This document shows, in pieces, positions 7,594 through 14,694 of a stretch of 31,316 nt of DNA (positions within the stretch are counted from its first letter, which is position 1; each line of letters opens with the position of its first letter). The notes below the pieces were generated by a model, which saw only the letters and a program-made list of their open reading frames with translations, was not told where the DNA came from and did not search any database. The translations under genes and the position numbers were made by a program. Source of the stretch: an uncultured beta proteobacterium (GTDB lineage Bacteria; Pseudomonadota; Gammaproteobacteria; Burkholderiales; SG8-39); contig CADEDU010000006.1 of the NCBI GenBank assembly GCA_902826155.1, positions 9,312 through 40,627 of the forward strand. Reading direction: 5' to 3'.

Positions 7594-9435
7594 TCAGCGC
7601 GCCGCCGCGAGCTTGGCCTTGTCTTCCAGTTCAGCCCAGCGCGCGAACTTCTCTTCCATCAGGCGCTCGATCTCGGCGGCACGTTGTTGATCCGTCTTGA
7701 TGCGCTCGGTACCGCGCCGGTGATAGTCCGGCTCGGACATCGCGGCCGTGAGCGTGTGCTGCTCGCGCTCGAGCGCCTCGATTTCCTTGGGCAGCGACTC
7801 GAGATCGCGCTGTTCCTTGAACGAGAGCTTGACGCGGCCCGCCTCGCGCGACCTGGACGGTTCCGGCTCGGCCGCGCGATCGGCAATGGACGCGGGCGCA
7901 GTGCCGAGCGTCCGCGCGGACTCGGTCTGGACCTTGGGACGTTGGGCGAGCCAGTCTTCATAGCCGCCGACGTATTCGCGCCACTGCCCGTTGCCTTCGG
8001 CGGCGAGCGTCTGCGTCACCACGTTATCGAGAAAGCGCCGGTCGTGGCTGACGACGATCAGCGTGCCGCCATATTCCTGCAGCGTTGCTTCGAGCAGCTC
8101 GAGCGATTCGATGTCCAGATCGTTGGTGGGCTCATCCAGCACCAGCACATTGGCCGGGCGCGCGAACAGACGCGCGAGTAGCAGGCGATTGCGTTCACCG
8201 CCCGAGAGCGCGCCGACCTTGGCGCTGGCGCGGCGCGGCGGGAACAGGAACTCGGCCAGGTAACTCATGACGTGCTTGCGCTGGCCGCCGATCTCGACCC
8301 AGTCGGAGCCCGGACTGATCGTCTCGGCGACGGTGTTGTCGTCGACGAGCTGCTCGCGCATCTGGTCGAAGTAGGCAACCTGCACGTTCGCGCCGATACG
8401 CACCGTTCCGCTCTCGGGTGCCAGATCGCCCAGCAGCAACTTGATGAGCGTGCTCTTGCCGGCGCCGTTGGGACCGATCAACCCGAAGCGATCACCGCGC
8501 AGGATGCGCAGCGGGAGCCGATCGACGATGACGCGTTCGCCGAAGCGCTTGCACAGGTCGGTCGCTTCGATCACCAGTCGGCCGGAACGCTCCCCGCTGT
8601 CGACGTTGAGCTTGATCTGGCCGATGCGATCGCGGCGTGCGGAGCGCTCGGTGCGCAGATTTTGCAGCCGCAGCACCCGGCCGGCGTTGCGGGTGCGCCG
8701 TGCCTCGACGCCCTTGCGAATCCACGCCTCTTCCTGGGCCCAGAACTTGTCGAAGCGGCGATTGGCAAGCTCTTCGGCCGCCAGCTCGTCGCGCTTGCGC
8801 GCTTCGTACTGGGAGTAGTTGCCAGGATACGAGCGGAGCAACCCGCGATCGAGCTCGATGATGCGCGTCGCGACGCGATCCAGAAACGCGCGATCGTGGG
8901 TGATGAAAATCAACGCCGGGCCCTTCACCAGCAGCTCTTCGATCCTGGTGATCGCGTCGATGTCGAGGTGATTGGTGGGCTCATCGAGCAGCAGCAGATC
9001 GGGCTCGCACGCCAGGGCCAGCGCCAATGCGCCGCGCTTGCGTTCGCCACCCGACATCGATTCGGGACGCGCGTCTTCGTCCAACTCGAATCGGTGGATG
9101 AACTCGGTCAGCCGCGCCTCGGCGCGCCAGCGCTCGCGCTCGTCGGCGATGTCGTGCAGTCGGCCGCGCTCGATCAATGACTCGCGCAGCGTCGCCGTGG
9201 CGGGCAGCACCGGCTCTTGTTCCACCATGACGACGCGCACACCGTCGCGGATCTTCAGCTCGCCGTCATCGAGCGACGTCAGGCCGGCGATCACGCGCAG
9301 CAGGGTCGACTTGCCCGTCCCGTTGCGACCGATCAGGCCGAGGCGCTCGCGCTCCTGCATGTCGAGCGCCGCGCGGTCGAGCAGCGGCTGCTCGCCATAC
9401 GCGAGCTGCGCGTTGAGCAGATTGAGCAAAGCCAT
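7594..9435 (-). CDS. uup: ABC-F family ATPase Uup
   Basis: Soluble ABC-F protein of 613 residues with two tandem ATP-binding domains and no membrane segment. Domain 1 shows GRNGTGKST (from residue 36), MSGGERKRG and LLLLDEPTNHLD. Domain 2 shows GPNGAGKST, LSGGERNR and VLVLDEPTNDLD. A charged linker rich in Arg and Glu joins them. A C-terminal extension from about residue 515, rich in Lys, Glu and Arg with heptad-like spacing, matches the coiled-coil DNA-binding domain typical of Uup and is absent from EttA. Uup acts on ribosomes and affects precise excision of transposons in Escherichia coli. The length is close to E. coli Uup (about 635). The start ATG at 9435 has no strong ribosome-binding site; I chose it because the family N-terminus (MALLNLLNAQLAYG) begins there. 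Confidence 0.93.
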   Translation of the reverse strand: MALLNLLNAQLAYGEQPLLDRAALDMQERERLGLIGRNGTGKSTLLRVIAGLTSLDDGELKIRDGVRVVMVEQEPVLPATATLRESLIERGRLHDIADERERWRAEARLTEFIHRFELDEDARPESMSGGERKRGALALALACEPDLLLLDEPTNHLDIDAITRIEELLVKGPALIFITHDRAFLDRVATRIIELDRGLLRSYPGNYSQYEARKRDELAAEELANRRFDKFWAQEEAWIRKGVEARRTRNAGRVLRLQNLRTERSARRDRIGQIKLNVDSGERSGRLVIEATDLCKRFGERVIVDRLPLRILRGDRFGLIGPNGAGKSTLIKLLLGDLAPESGTVRIGANVQVAYFDQMREQLVDDNTVAETISPGSDWVEIGGQRKHVMSYLAEFLFPPRRASAKVGALSGGERNRLLLARLFARPANVLVLDEPTNDLDIESLELLEATLQEYGGTLIVVSHDRRFLDNVVTQTLAAEGNGQWREYVGGYEDWLAQRPKVQTESARTLGTAPASIADRAAEPEPSRSREAGRVKLSFKEQRDLESLPKEIEALEREQHTLTAAMSEPDYHRRGTERIKTDQQRAAEIERLMEEKFARWAELEDKAKLAAAR

Positions 9436-9612
9436 GCGGGGCGGGAACGCCCGGCGCGGTCAGCGCGGGCGCGTGAGGTGGGCTGGCGACAAAGCGCGCG
9501 AGTGTAGCGGAAGCGGTGCGCTCTCAGCGATCCGATGGGTGTCGCGTGCCACGTGCGGCGACAGATGCGCCGTCGGGTCCGGCCAGCGTTTGCCGCGGGC
9601 GATTGATTCGGT

Positions 9613-10053
9613 TCAGGCCGCCGTTGCTTCGAGCGTGGAACCGCTGTGGCCTTCTTCGCGGTTGCCGATGCGCGGTGGCTCGACCGGTTCGGCGATCGGC
9701 GCGACCCGCCCGCGAACGGTTGCCTGGCCGCGCGCCACCATCTTGCCGTAGCGGATGTCGCCGGTGACGTGGGCGGTTTTGCCCAGTGCGACGATCTCGA
9801 CGGCCTGCACGTTGCCCTGGACTTCACCGCTGACGACGGCGTTGGTCACGCGCACATCGCCTTCGATACGACCTTCCTTGCCGATCACCACGGTGCCGCT
9901 GGTGGACTGCCACACTTCGATATCACCTTTCACGGTGCCGTCGACGCGCATGTCTCCGGTGAAGGTGATGCGGCCCTCGATGACGGTGCCGGCGGCGATA
10001 CGCGTGCCGAAGCGTTCGTCGTTGGATTCGAGCAGGGAAAGGATGTTTGCCAC
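9613..10053 (-). CDS. Bactofilin (polymer-forming cytoskeletal protein)
   Basis: Bactofilin (DUF583) of 146 residues. These proteins self-assemble into nucleotide-free filaments that place cell-wall or surface machinery. The core is a right-handed beta-helix, seen as repeated short turns such as GTVIEGRITFTGDMRVDG, then VKGDIEV, GRIEGDVRV, SGEVQGNV and AHVTGDI, each about 18 residues apart and ending in G-D/N or G-x-V. Short unstructured tails rich in Pro, Glu and Arg flank it, as is usual. I chose the GTG at 10053 because GAGG lies seven bases upstream. An ATG at 10080 would add nine residues but has no ribosome-binding site. No peptidase or wall gene is adjacent; the neighbours are uup and an SDR gene on the same strand. 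Confidence 0.9.
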   Translation of the reverse strand: MANILSLLESNDERFGTRIAAGTVIEGRITFTGDMRVDGTVKGDIEVWQSTSGTVVIGKEGRIEGDVRVTNAVVSGEVQGNVQAVEIVALGKTAHVTGDIRYGKMVARGQATVRGRVAPIAEPVEPPRIGNREEGHSGSTLEATAA

Positions 10054-10251
10054 GAGCGGACCTCGGGTCGAGCGGAGCATGAAGACGATCCGACAGTCTG
10101 GCACTCGCCTTCCGGACTTCAAGAGGCGGCGCCACGAATTCGTCAATATCTCACGCTAACAACGGCCACCGCGCGGACGCGCAGGGAGTTTGTCCGCGTT
10201 GCGGTTGTGCGCGGCGGACCGGCGGTTACGTTGCGACGCGATAAGTCGCGC

Positions 10252-11166
10252 TCAGATCGGGTCCCAGCTGAACACGTCCTGGGAGCGGTGCAGCGGGTAG
10301 AAGCTCGCTTCCAGTGCGGGCATGGCGGTGCTCGCGATCGCCTCGGGTGTCCAGCCGTCGCTGCGATGCGCCGAACGCAGCACGCGATGCTGGCTGAACA
10401 GAAAGATCTCGTTCGCGCGCACGCCGAAGATCTGGCCGCTCACCTTGGCCGCGGCATCACTCGCCAGGTACACCGCGAGCGGTGCGATCTTGGACGTTTC
10501 CATGCTCTTCAACTTCTCGACGCGCGCCTTCTGATCGTCGGTCTCGGTCGGGATCGAGCTGATCATGCGGCTCCAGGCGAACGGCGCGATGCAGTTCGAT
10601 CGCACGTTGAATTTCGCCATGTCGAGCGCGATGGATTTCGACAGACCGACGATGCCCAGCTTGGCAGCTGAGTAATTGGCCTGGCCGAGATTGCCGACCA
10701 GCCCGGAGGTCGAGGTGATATGCACGTAGCTGCCGCTCGACTGGTTCTTGAAGTAGGGTGCGGCGGCGCGCGCGACATGGAAGCTGCCGTGCAGGTGCAC
10801 GTCGATCACCGCACGCCATTCCTCGACGCTCATGTTGAAAAAGAACCGGTCGCGCAGGATGCCGGCGTTGTTGACCACTGCATCGAGCCGGCCGAACGCC
10901 TCGATCGCCGTCTTGACGATGCGGTTGGCGGCGTCCCAATCGGCGACGCTGTCGGTGCTGGCCACGGCCTTGCCGCCGGCCGCGACGATCTCGTTGACCA
11001 CGCGCTGCGCGGGGCCTGCGTCTTTGCCCTCACCGGTCAAGGAGGCCCCGATGTCATTGACCACGACGCTCGCACCGGCACGCCCCATCGCCAGCCGGAA
11101 ATCGCGGCCGATGCCGCCGCCCGCGCCCGTGACGATGACCACCTTATCCTTTAGCATGCCCGTCAT
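10252..11166 (-). CDS. Short-chain dehydrogenase/reductase (SDR) of the hydroxyacyl-CoA type
   Basis: SDR oxidoreductase of 304 residues using NAD(P). The cofactor motif is TGAGGGIG at residues 14-20, followed by NNAG at 99-102. The catalytic triad is Ser152, Tyr165 and Lys169 (NYSAAK). The pattern TGAGGGIGRDFRLAMGRAG with an N-terminal VVVNDIG segment resembles the 3-hydroxyacyl-CoA dehydrogenase domain of multifunctional beta-oxidation (HSD17B4-like) enzymes more than FabG. The roughly 50 residues after the Rossmann core (from GVRANEIFLFSQ) are longer than in FabG. The start ATG at 11166 has GAGGGGG six bases upstream; an ATG three codons later is also possible. It is divergent from the RidA-like gene, with 110 bases between. 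The acyl substrate is unknown. Confidence 0.9.
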   Translation of the reverse strand: MTGMLKDKVVIVTGAGGGIGRDFRLAMGRAGASVVVNDIGASLTGEGKDAGPAQRVVNEIVAAGGKAVASTDSVADWDAANRIVKTAIEAFGRLDAVVNNAGILRDRFFFNMSVEEWRAVIDVHLHGSFHVARAAAPYFKNQSSGSYVHITSTSGLVGNLGQANYSAAKLGIVGLSKSIALDMAKFNVRSNCIAPFAWSRMISSIPTETDDQKARVEKLKSMETSKIAPLAVYLASDAAAKVSGQIFGVRANEIFLFSQHRVLRSAHRSDGWTPEAIASTAMPALEASFYPLHRSQDVFSWDPI

Positions 11167-11276
11167 AGATCGCCCCCTCGCATTCGTTCAGCGCACCCGC
11201 GGTACGTAGCGTCCGTAAGGTCCGCATCGGGTTATCGAGCGCGCTGTTCATTCCACCGATTTCAAGGAGACCGATT

Positions 11277-11723
11277 ATGGCGCAGAACAAACACATGGAG
11301 CCGATCCACCACCCCGACTACGACAAGAGCCACTACATGCCGTTCATGCCGGCGATCAAGGTGAAAAGCGGCAAGCTGCTGTGGCTCGCGGGGACGACCG
11401 CGCTGCCGGTGTATCACGCGCATCCGCACAAGCGTGAGGATCTGCAGAAGCACATGGTCAACGACCTGGAGGCGCAGGTGCGCCAGGCGATGGACGGCAT
11501 TCAGAAGACGCTCGAAGCGGCCGGCGCCACCTTCGCCGACATCGTGCACATGTTCGTATTCCGCGCGCGGCCGCGCATCGGCGACATCGGGCGCGCGCAG
11601 GCGGTGATCGACTCGTACTTCAAGCCGTACAACCACAAGCCGACCTCGACGAACATGGCCGTGCTGGAACTCGGTGAACCCGAGCAGCTGATCGAAATCC
11701 AGATGGTGGCTGTCGTCGATTGA
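11277..11723 (+). CDS. RidA/YjgF family protein
   Basis: RidA-superfamily protein of 148 residues, a cytoplasmic chorismate-mutase-like trimer fold. Typical segments are GKLLWLAGTTALPVY near the N-terminus, VRQAMDGIQKTLEAAGATFADIVHMFVF in the middle and IEIQMVAVVD at the C-terminus. Classical RidA enzymes deaminate reactive enamines and imines using an Arg in the P-A-R-S segment near the C-terminus. Here that place reads KPTSTNMAV, so the Arg is replaced, as in other Rid subfamilies without imine deaminase activity. The start ATG at 11277 has AAGGAGA six bases upstream. It precedes selA by 53 bases on the same strand and may share its transcript, though no functional link between RidA-like proteins and selenium is known to me. 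Confidence 0.9.
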   Translation: MAQNKHMEPIHHPDYDKSHYMPFMPAIKVKSGKLLWLAGTTALPVYHAHPHKREDLQKHMVNDLEAQVRQAMDGIQKTLEAAGATFADIVHMFVFRARPRIGDIGRAQAVIDSYFKPYNHKPTSTNMAVLELGEPEQLIEIQMVAVVD

Positions 11724-11776
11724 AGGGCGGCCGATCGAGCTCGGATCGCGCAGACCGCACACCGCAGACAGCACGC

Positions 11777-13210
11777 ATGAACGATCTCGCCGAGCAGGTC
11801 CGACGCATTCCTTCGGTGGATCGGGTGCTCGGTCTGCCCGATGTCGCCGTGCTCGTCGCGCGTCATGGGCGGGCCTTCACCACGCAGCAACTGCGCGTCT
11901 TGCTGGGTGAGATTCGCGCGCGGATGACCGCGGCGGGGGCGCAAGCGCAGCCGGCGCCCGATGATCACGCGATCGTCGCGCTGTTGGCCGACCGGCTCGA
12001 ACGCGCGGCCCGGCCCAACGTGCGCCGCGTCTTCAATCTGACAGGCACGGTGCTGCACACCAATCTCGGCCGGGCCGTGATCGCTGATGTGGCGGTCGAC
12101 GCCGCCGTGCAGGCGATGCGCCATGCCGGAAATCTCGAATACGACCTGGCGCGCGGCGTGCGCGGCGAGCGCGATCGTGCGGTCGATGCGCTGCTGTGCG
12201 AGCTGACCGGTGCGCAGGCCGCGACCGTCGTCAACAACAACGCCGCGGCAGTGCTGCTCGCGCTGAACACGTTCGGCACCGGCAAGGAAGTGATCGTCTC
12301 GCGCGGTGAGCTGATCGAGATCGGCGGTTCGTTCCGCATCCCCGACATCATGAAGCGCGCCGGATGCAAGCTGGTCGAGGTGGGCACCACCAATCGCACC
12401 CGCGCACGCGATTTCGCCGATGCCATCAGCCCCAGAACCAGCATGCTGCTCAAGGTGCATGCGTCGAACTACGCGATCGTCGGCTTCACCGAATCGGTCG
12501 AAGTGCGCGACCTCGCCCCGATCGCACGCGAGCACGAACGCATCCTGCTCGAGGATCTTGGCGCCGGCGCACTGGTCGATCTGGCGCAATGGGGGTTGCC
12601 GCACGAGCACACGCCGCGCGAATCGATCGAAGCGGGCGCGAACCTGGTGACGTTCTCTGGCGACAAGCTGCTTGGCGGACCGCAATGCGGACTGATCGTC
12701 GGCGACAAGGCGTTGATCGAGCGGATCAATCGCAATCCGCTCAAGCGCGCGCTGCGCATCGACAAGGTCACGCTCGCGGCGCTGGAAGCGACGTTGCGTC
12801 TTTATCGTGATCCCGAGCGCCTCGCAGAGCGGCTGCCGACGCTGCGCTGGTTGACTCGCAACGAACGCGAAATCGCTGCGCAGGCCGCGCGCGTGTGCGG
12901 GCCGTTTCAGCGCACATTGAGCGCCAAGAGCGGCGCCGACCTCGACGTTTCGGTGCAAGCGGTGCGCAGCCAGATCGGTAGCGGCGCGCTCCCGACCGAT
13001 CTGCTGCCGAGCGCGGCCATTGCGATCAAGTTGCCGGCTTCGCTTCGCAAAGGGCGCGGCCGGCTGCTCGAGCGGATCGAGCGTGCGCTGCGTGCCCTCC
13101 CGATTCCGGTGATCGGCCGGATCGACAACGACGCGCTGCTGCTCGATCTGCGATGCCTGGATGATGAAGCGGCGTTCCTGGCGCAGCTCGAATCGTTCGC
13201 GCTCGATTGA
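11777..13210 (+). CDS. selA: L-seryl-tRNA(Sec) selenium transferase (selenocysteine synthase)
   Basis: SelA converts seryl-tRNA(Sec) to selenocysteinyl-tRNA(Sec) using selenophosphate and pyridoxal phosphate, in the cytoplasm as a ring of ten subunits. The product has 477 residues, close to the E. coli protein (463). The N-terminal tRNA-binding part reads LAEQVRRIPSVDRVLG. The core shows NLTGTVLHTNLGRA, the catalytic Lys297 in VTFSGDKLLGGPQCG, and VVNNNAAAVLLAL. The start ATG at 11777 matches the family N-terminus, though its ribosome-binding site is weak. Its stop lies eight to eleven bases before a small gene with an in-frame UGA that encodes a SelW-like selenoprotein. This pairing gives the enzyme an obvious client. 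No selB is adjacent, which is unusual because selA and selB are often neighbours. Confidence 0.95.
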   Translation: MNDLAEQVRRIPSVDRVLGLPDVAVLVARHGRAFTTQQLRVLLGEIRARMTAAGAQAQPAPDDHAIVALLADRLERAARPNVRRVFNLTGTVLHTNLGRAVIADVAVDAAVQAMRHAGNLEYDLARGVRGERDRAVDALLCELTGAQAATVVNNNAAAVLLALNTFGTGKEVIVSRGELIEIGGSFRIPDIMKRAGCKLVEVGTTNRTRARDFADAISPRTSMLLKVHASNYAIVGFTESVEVRDLAPIAREHERILLEDLGAGALVDLAQWGLPHEHTPRESIEAGANLVTFSGDKLLGGPQCGLIVGDKALIERINRNPLKRALRIDKVTLAALEATLRLYRDPERLAERLPTLRWLTRNEREIAAQAARVCGPFQRTLSAKSGADLDVSVQAVRSQIGSGALPTDLLPSAAIAIKLPASLRKGRGRLLERIERALRALPIPVIGRIDNDALLLDLRCLDDEAAFLAQLESFALD

Positions 13211-13215
13211 AGGAG
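13210..13215 (+). promoter_or_regulatory. Ribosome-binding site of the SelW-like gene
   Basis: AAGGAG begins at the last base of the selA stop codon. It lies six bases before the ATG at 13222 and only three before the ATG at 13219, which favours the second ATG as start. Its overlap with the selA stop suggests translational coupling. Confidence 0.7.
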
Positions 13216-13221
13216 AAGATG

Positions 13222-13437
13222 ATGAAGGTGCTGATCCAGTACTGCTCGGGCTGAGGCTATCAACCGCAAGCCCTCCGTGTGAGGGATCGGTTGAAGGCGC
13301 GCGGCGTCACCGAGGTGGAGATCCAGCCGGGCAAGTCCGGCCAGTTCGACGTCACCGTCGATGGCCAGTTGAAGTACTCGCGATATCAGACCGGGCGCTT
13401 TCCCGACGACGCCGAGGTCGACGCGCTGGCCGCGTGA
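13222..13437 (+). CDS. SelW/Rdx-family selenoprotein with in-frame UGA (selenocysteine)
   Basis: Thioredoxin-like Rdx protein of 71 residues if UGA at 13252-13254 is read as selenocysteine (U11). The N-terminus reads MKVLIQYCSGU, the C-x-x-U redox motif that SelW-type proteins place after the first beta strand. After the UGA the frame stays open for 60 codons and gives the family's remaining features: an amphipathic helix (ALRVRDRLKARG), a beta strand (VEIQPGKSGQFDVTVDG) and the closing YSRYQTGRFPDDAEV, comparable to the G-x-F-P ending of SelW. The role is probably a thiol-based oxidoreductase; no substrate is known. Evidence for recoding is direct adjacency to selA, a good ribosome-binding site, protein similarity on both sides of the UGA and a SECIS-like hairpin just after it. 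An ATG one codon upstream (13219) is an alternative start. A TGC-to-TGA sequencing error or a pseudogene is the main alternative, made unlikely by the hairpin. Confidence 0.88.
13260..13294 (+). promoter_or_regulatory. Bacterial SECIS-like hairpin after the UGA codon
   Basis: A two-part stem-loop lies inside the coding sequence just after UGA 13252-13254. The lower stem pairs 13260-13266 (UCAACCG) with 13288-13294 (CGGUUGA), seven perfect pairs. An internal loop of CAAG against AU follows. The upper stem pairs 13271-13275 (CCCUC) with 13281-13285 (GAGGG), five perfect pairs, closing a five-base loop CGUGU. The loop starts 21 bases after the UGA, within the 16-37 base range described for bacterial SECIS elements, and has a G at its second position, as that consensus requires. 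SelB would bind the loop to deliver Sec-tRNA. The pairing is seen directly; the function is inferred. Confidence 0.82.
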
Positions 13438-13477
13438 CATTCGGTGAGCGGCGATACGGCCCCGCCCCTTCGGGTGC

Positions 13478-14455
13478 TCAATCCAGCGCTTCGAACCTGT
13501 AATAGTGCGCCCAGCGCATCAGTGCTTCGTCGCTCATCTCGAACATGACCGTGTCGGCCTGCGCACGATGCTCGATGCGATTCCACGCCGGCGCCGCGAT
13601 CGTGTCGCCGAACTTCCACTCGAAGGTCTGATCGCCGATCTTCGATTGGCCTTCGCCTTGCATGACCACGTAGATCATGTTCGCTGCATGGCGATAGGGG
13701 CGATTGCGCCAGCCGCCGTCCCAGCGATGCACGCGTAACTGGATGGTCGGCATGGTCGGCGCAGGCAACGTGATGGTCCGGCCGAAGTGCCCGGCATCAT
13801 CGGATTTGGCCCGATCGAGGCCCCCCAGCGTGTCGGCCCAGGCAAAGCGCATCGGCGAACGCTCGGTCACGGTATGCACGTTCTCCCAGCCTTGCGGATG
13901 CTCTTCGAAGAACATCGGCTCGAGCAGTTGCGTGAGTGGCACATCCAGGCCGTCGAACCAGTAGGCCTGCTCGTTGCCGTCGTGGCCGTGACCGTGCCAG
14001 CTCCAGCCGGGCGTAAGCACGACATCTCCCGATTCCATCGGCGTCTTCTCGCCGTCGACGATCGAGTACGAGCCGCGTGACTCCAGGATCACCCGTAGCG
14101 CGTGCGGCGCGTGGCGGTGGCTGCGTGCCTGCTCGCCGGGCAGGATCGACTGATACGCGCAGATGAGCGTGCGCGTCGTGGCGATGTCGTTGTTGGGGAT
14201 CGGATTGCGCATGATGAAGTTGCGCCGCTCGGCCAGGTCGGTGCCGATCAGCCGGCCGGCCGACTGCATGCCCGCCTTGGCCTGCGTGTAGCGCCAGTGC
14301 GCGGGCACGAACTTCGAGCGCATCTCCGGGTACAGGATCGGTGCCTCGCGTCTGATCCAGCCCGGCGTCATGCTCATCGAGGTGAGCGCGCGATCGAGCG
14401 CTTCGAGCGACGGCAAAGAGTTGAGCTCGTTCACTGTCGGCTGGATTCCGTCCAT
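13478..14455 (-). CDS. Gentisate 1,2-dioxygenase-like bicupin
   Basis: Bicupin of 325 residues in the gentisate / 1-hydroxy-2-naphthoate dioxygenase family, Fe(II) enzymes that cleave hydroxylated aromatic rings next to a carboxyl group. The N-terminal cupin shows SHRHAPHALRVILES, giving His113 and His115, and LTPGWSWHGHGHDG with His154, matching the three iron ligands. The second cupin (HAANMIYVVMQGEGQSKIG) lacks the full set of ligands, as is usual. The length is a little below typical gentisate dioxygenases (about 345-370). The start ATG at 14455 has GGGAG five bases upstream. It is divergent from an MFS transporter gene, with a large perfect palindrome in the gap, so the pair may be co-regulated. 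Salicylate or another hydroxybenzoate could also be the substrate. It converges on the SelW-like gene, 40 bases away. Confidence 0.87.
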   Translation of the reverse strand: MDGIQPTVNELNSLPSLEALDRALTSMSMTPGWIRREAPILYPEMRSKFVPAHWRYTQAKAGMQSAGRLIGTDLAERRNFIMRNPIPNNDIATTRTLICAYQSILPGEQARSHRHAPHALRVILESRGSYSIVDGEKTPMESGDVVLTPGWSWHGHGHDGNEQAYWFDGLDVPLTQLLEPMFFEEHPQGWENVHTVTERSPMRFAWADTLGGLDRAKSDDAGHFGRTITLPAPTMPTIQLRVHRWDGGWRNRPYRHAANMIYVVMQGEGQSKIGDQTFEWKFGDTIAAPAWNRIEHRAQADTVMFEMSDEALMRWAHYYRFEALD

Positions 14456-14512
14456 GGCAGCTCCCGGTTCGGGTGTAGGGCGTAAGAGGATTTTCAGGAT
14501 CGAGGCTTAGGA

Positions 14513-14542
14513 TCGTCGCGCGGCACGCGTGCCGCGCGACGA
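14513..14542. promoter_or_regulatory. 30-bp perfect palindrome in the divergent intergenic region
   Basis: All 15 pairs around the centre at 14527/14528 match; the left half reads TCGTCGCGCGGCACG. It lies 57 bases upstream of the dioxygenase start (14455) and about 150 bases upstream of the MFS start (14695). The 239-base gap holds no gene I can see. The symmetry and position fit an operator for a dimeric regulator controlling both genes, but the GC-rich hairpin could also act as a terminator or attenuator in either leader. No T-run follows on either side. Confidence 0.5.
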
Positions 14543-14694
14543 CGGCGCTCGATGGTACTCCAGCGGGTGCGGCCAGGGTCACAACGCTCGGCGGCGTCGC
14601 TCGTCCGCGGGACGCGCCATGCCGCTCGGATCGATGGCCGCCCCTTGCGGTTGCCCTTGACGGCAGCGTGCACTGCAACAAGACTTGCGCCGCC

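Noticed and set aside
13279..13437. A truncated version of the SelW-like gene starting at the GTG after the UGA
   Set aside because: It would lose the redox motif and the first beta strand and has no ribosome-binding site; the upstream ATG with AAGGAG and the hairpin fit recoding better.
13438..13477. A terminator between the convergent SelW-like and dioxygenase genes
   Set aside because: The 40 bases hold only a GC-rich stretch with no clear stem and no T-run.
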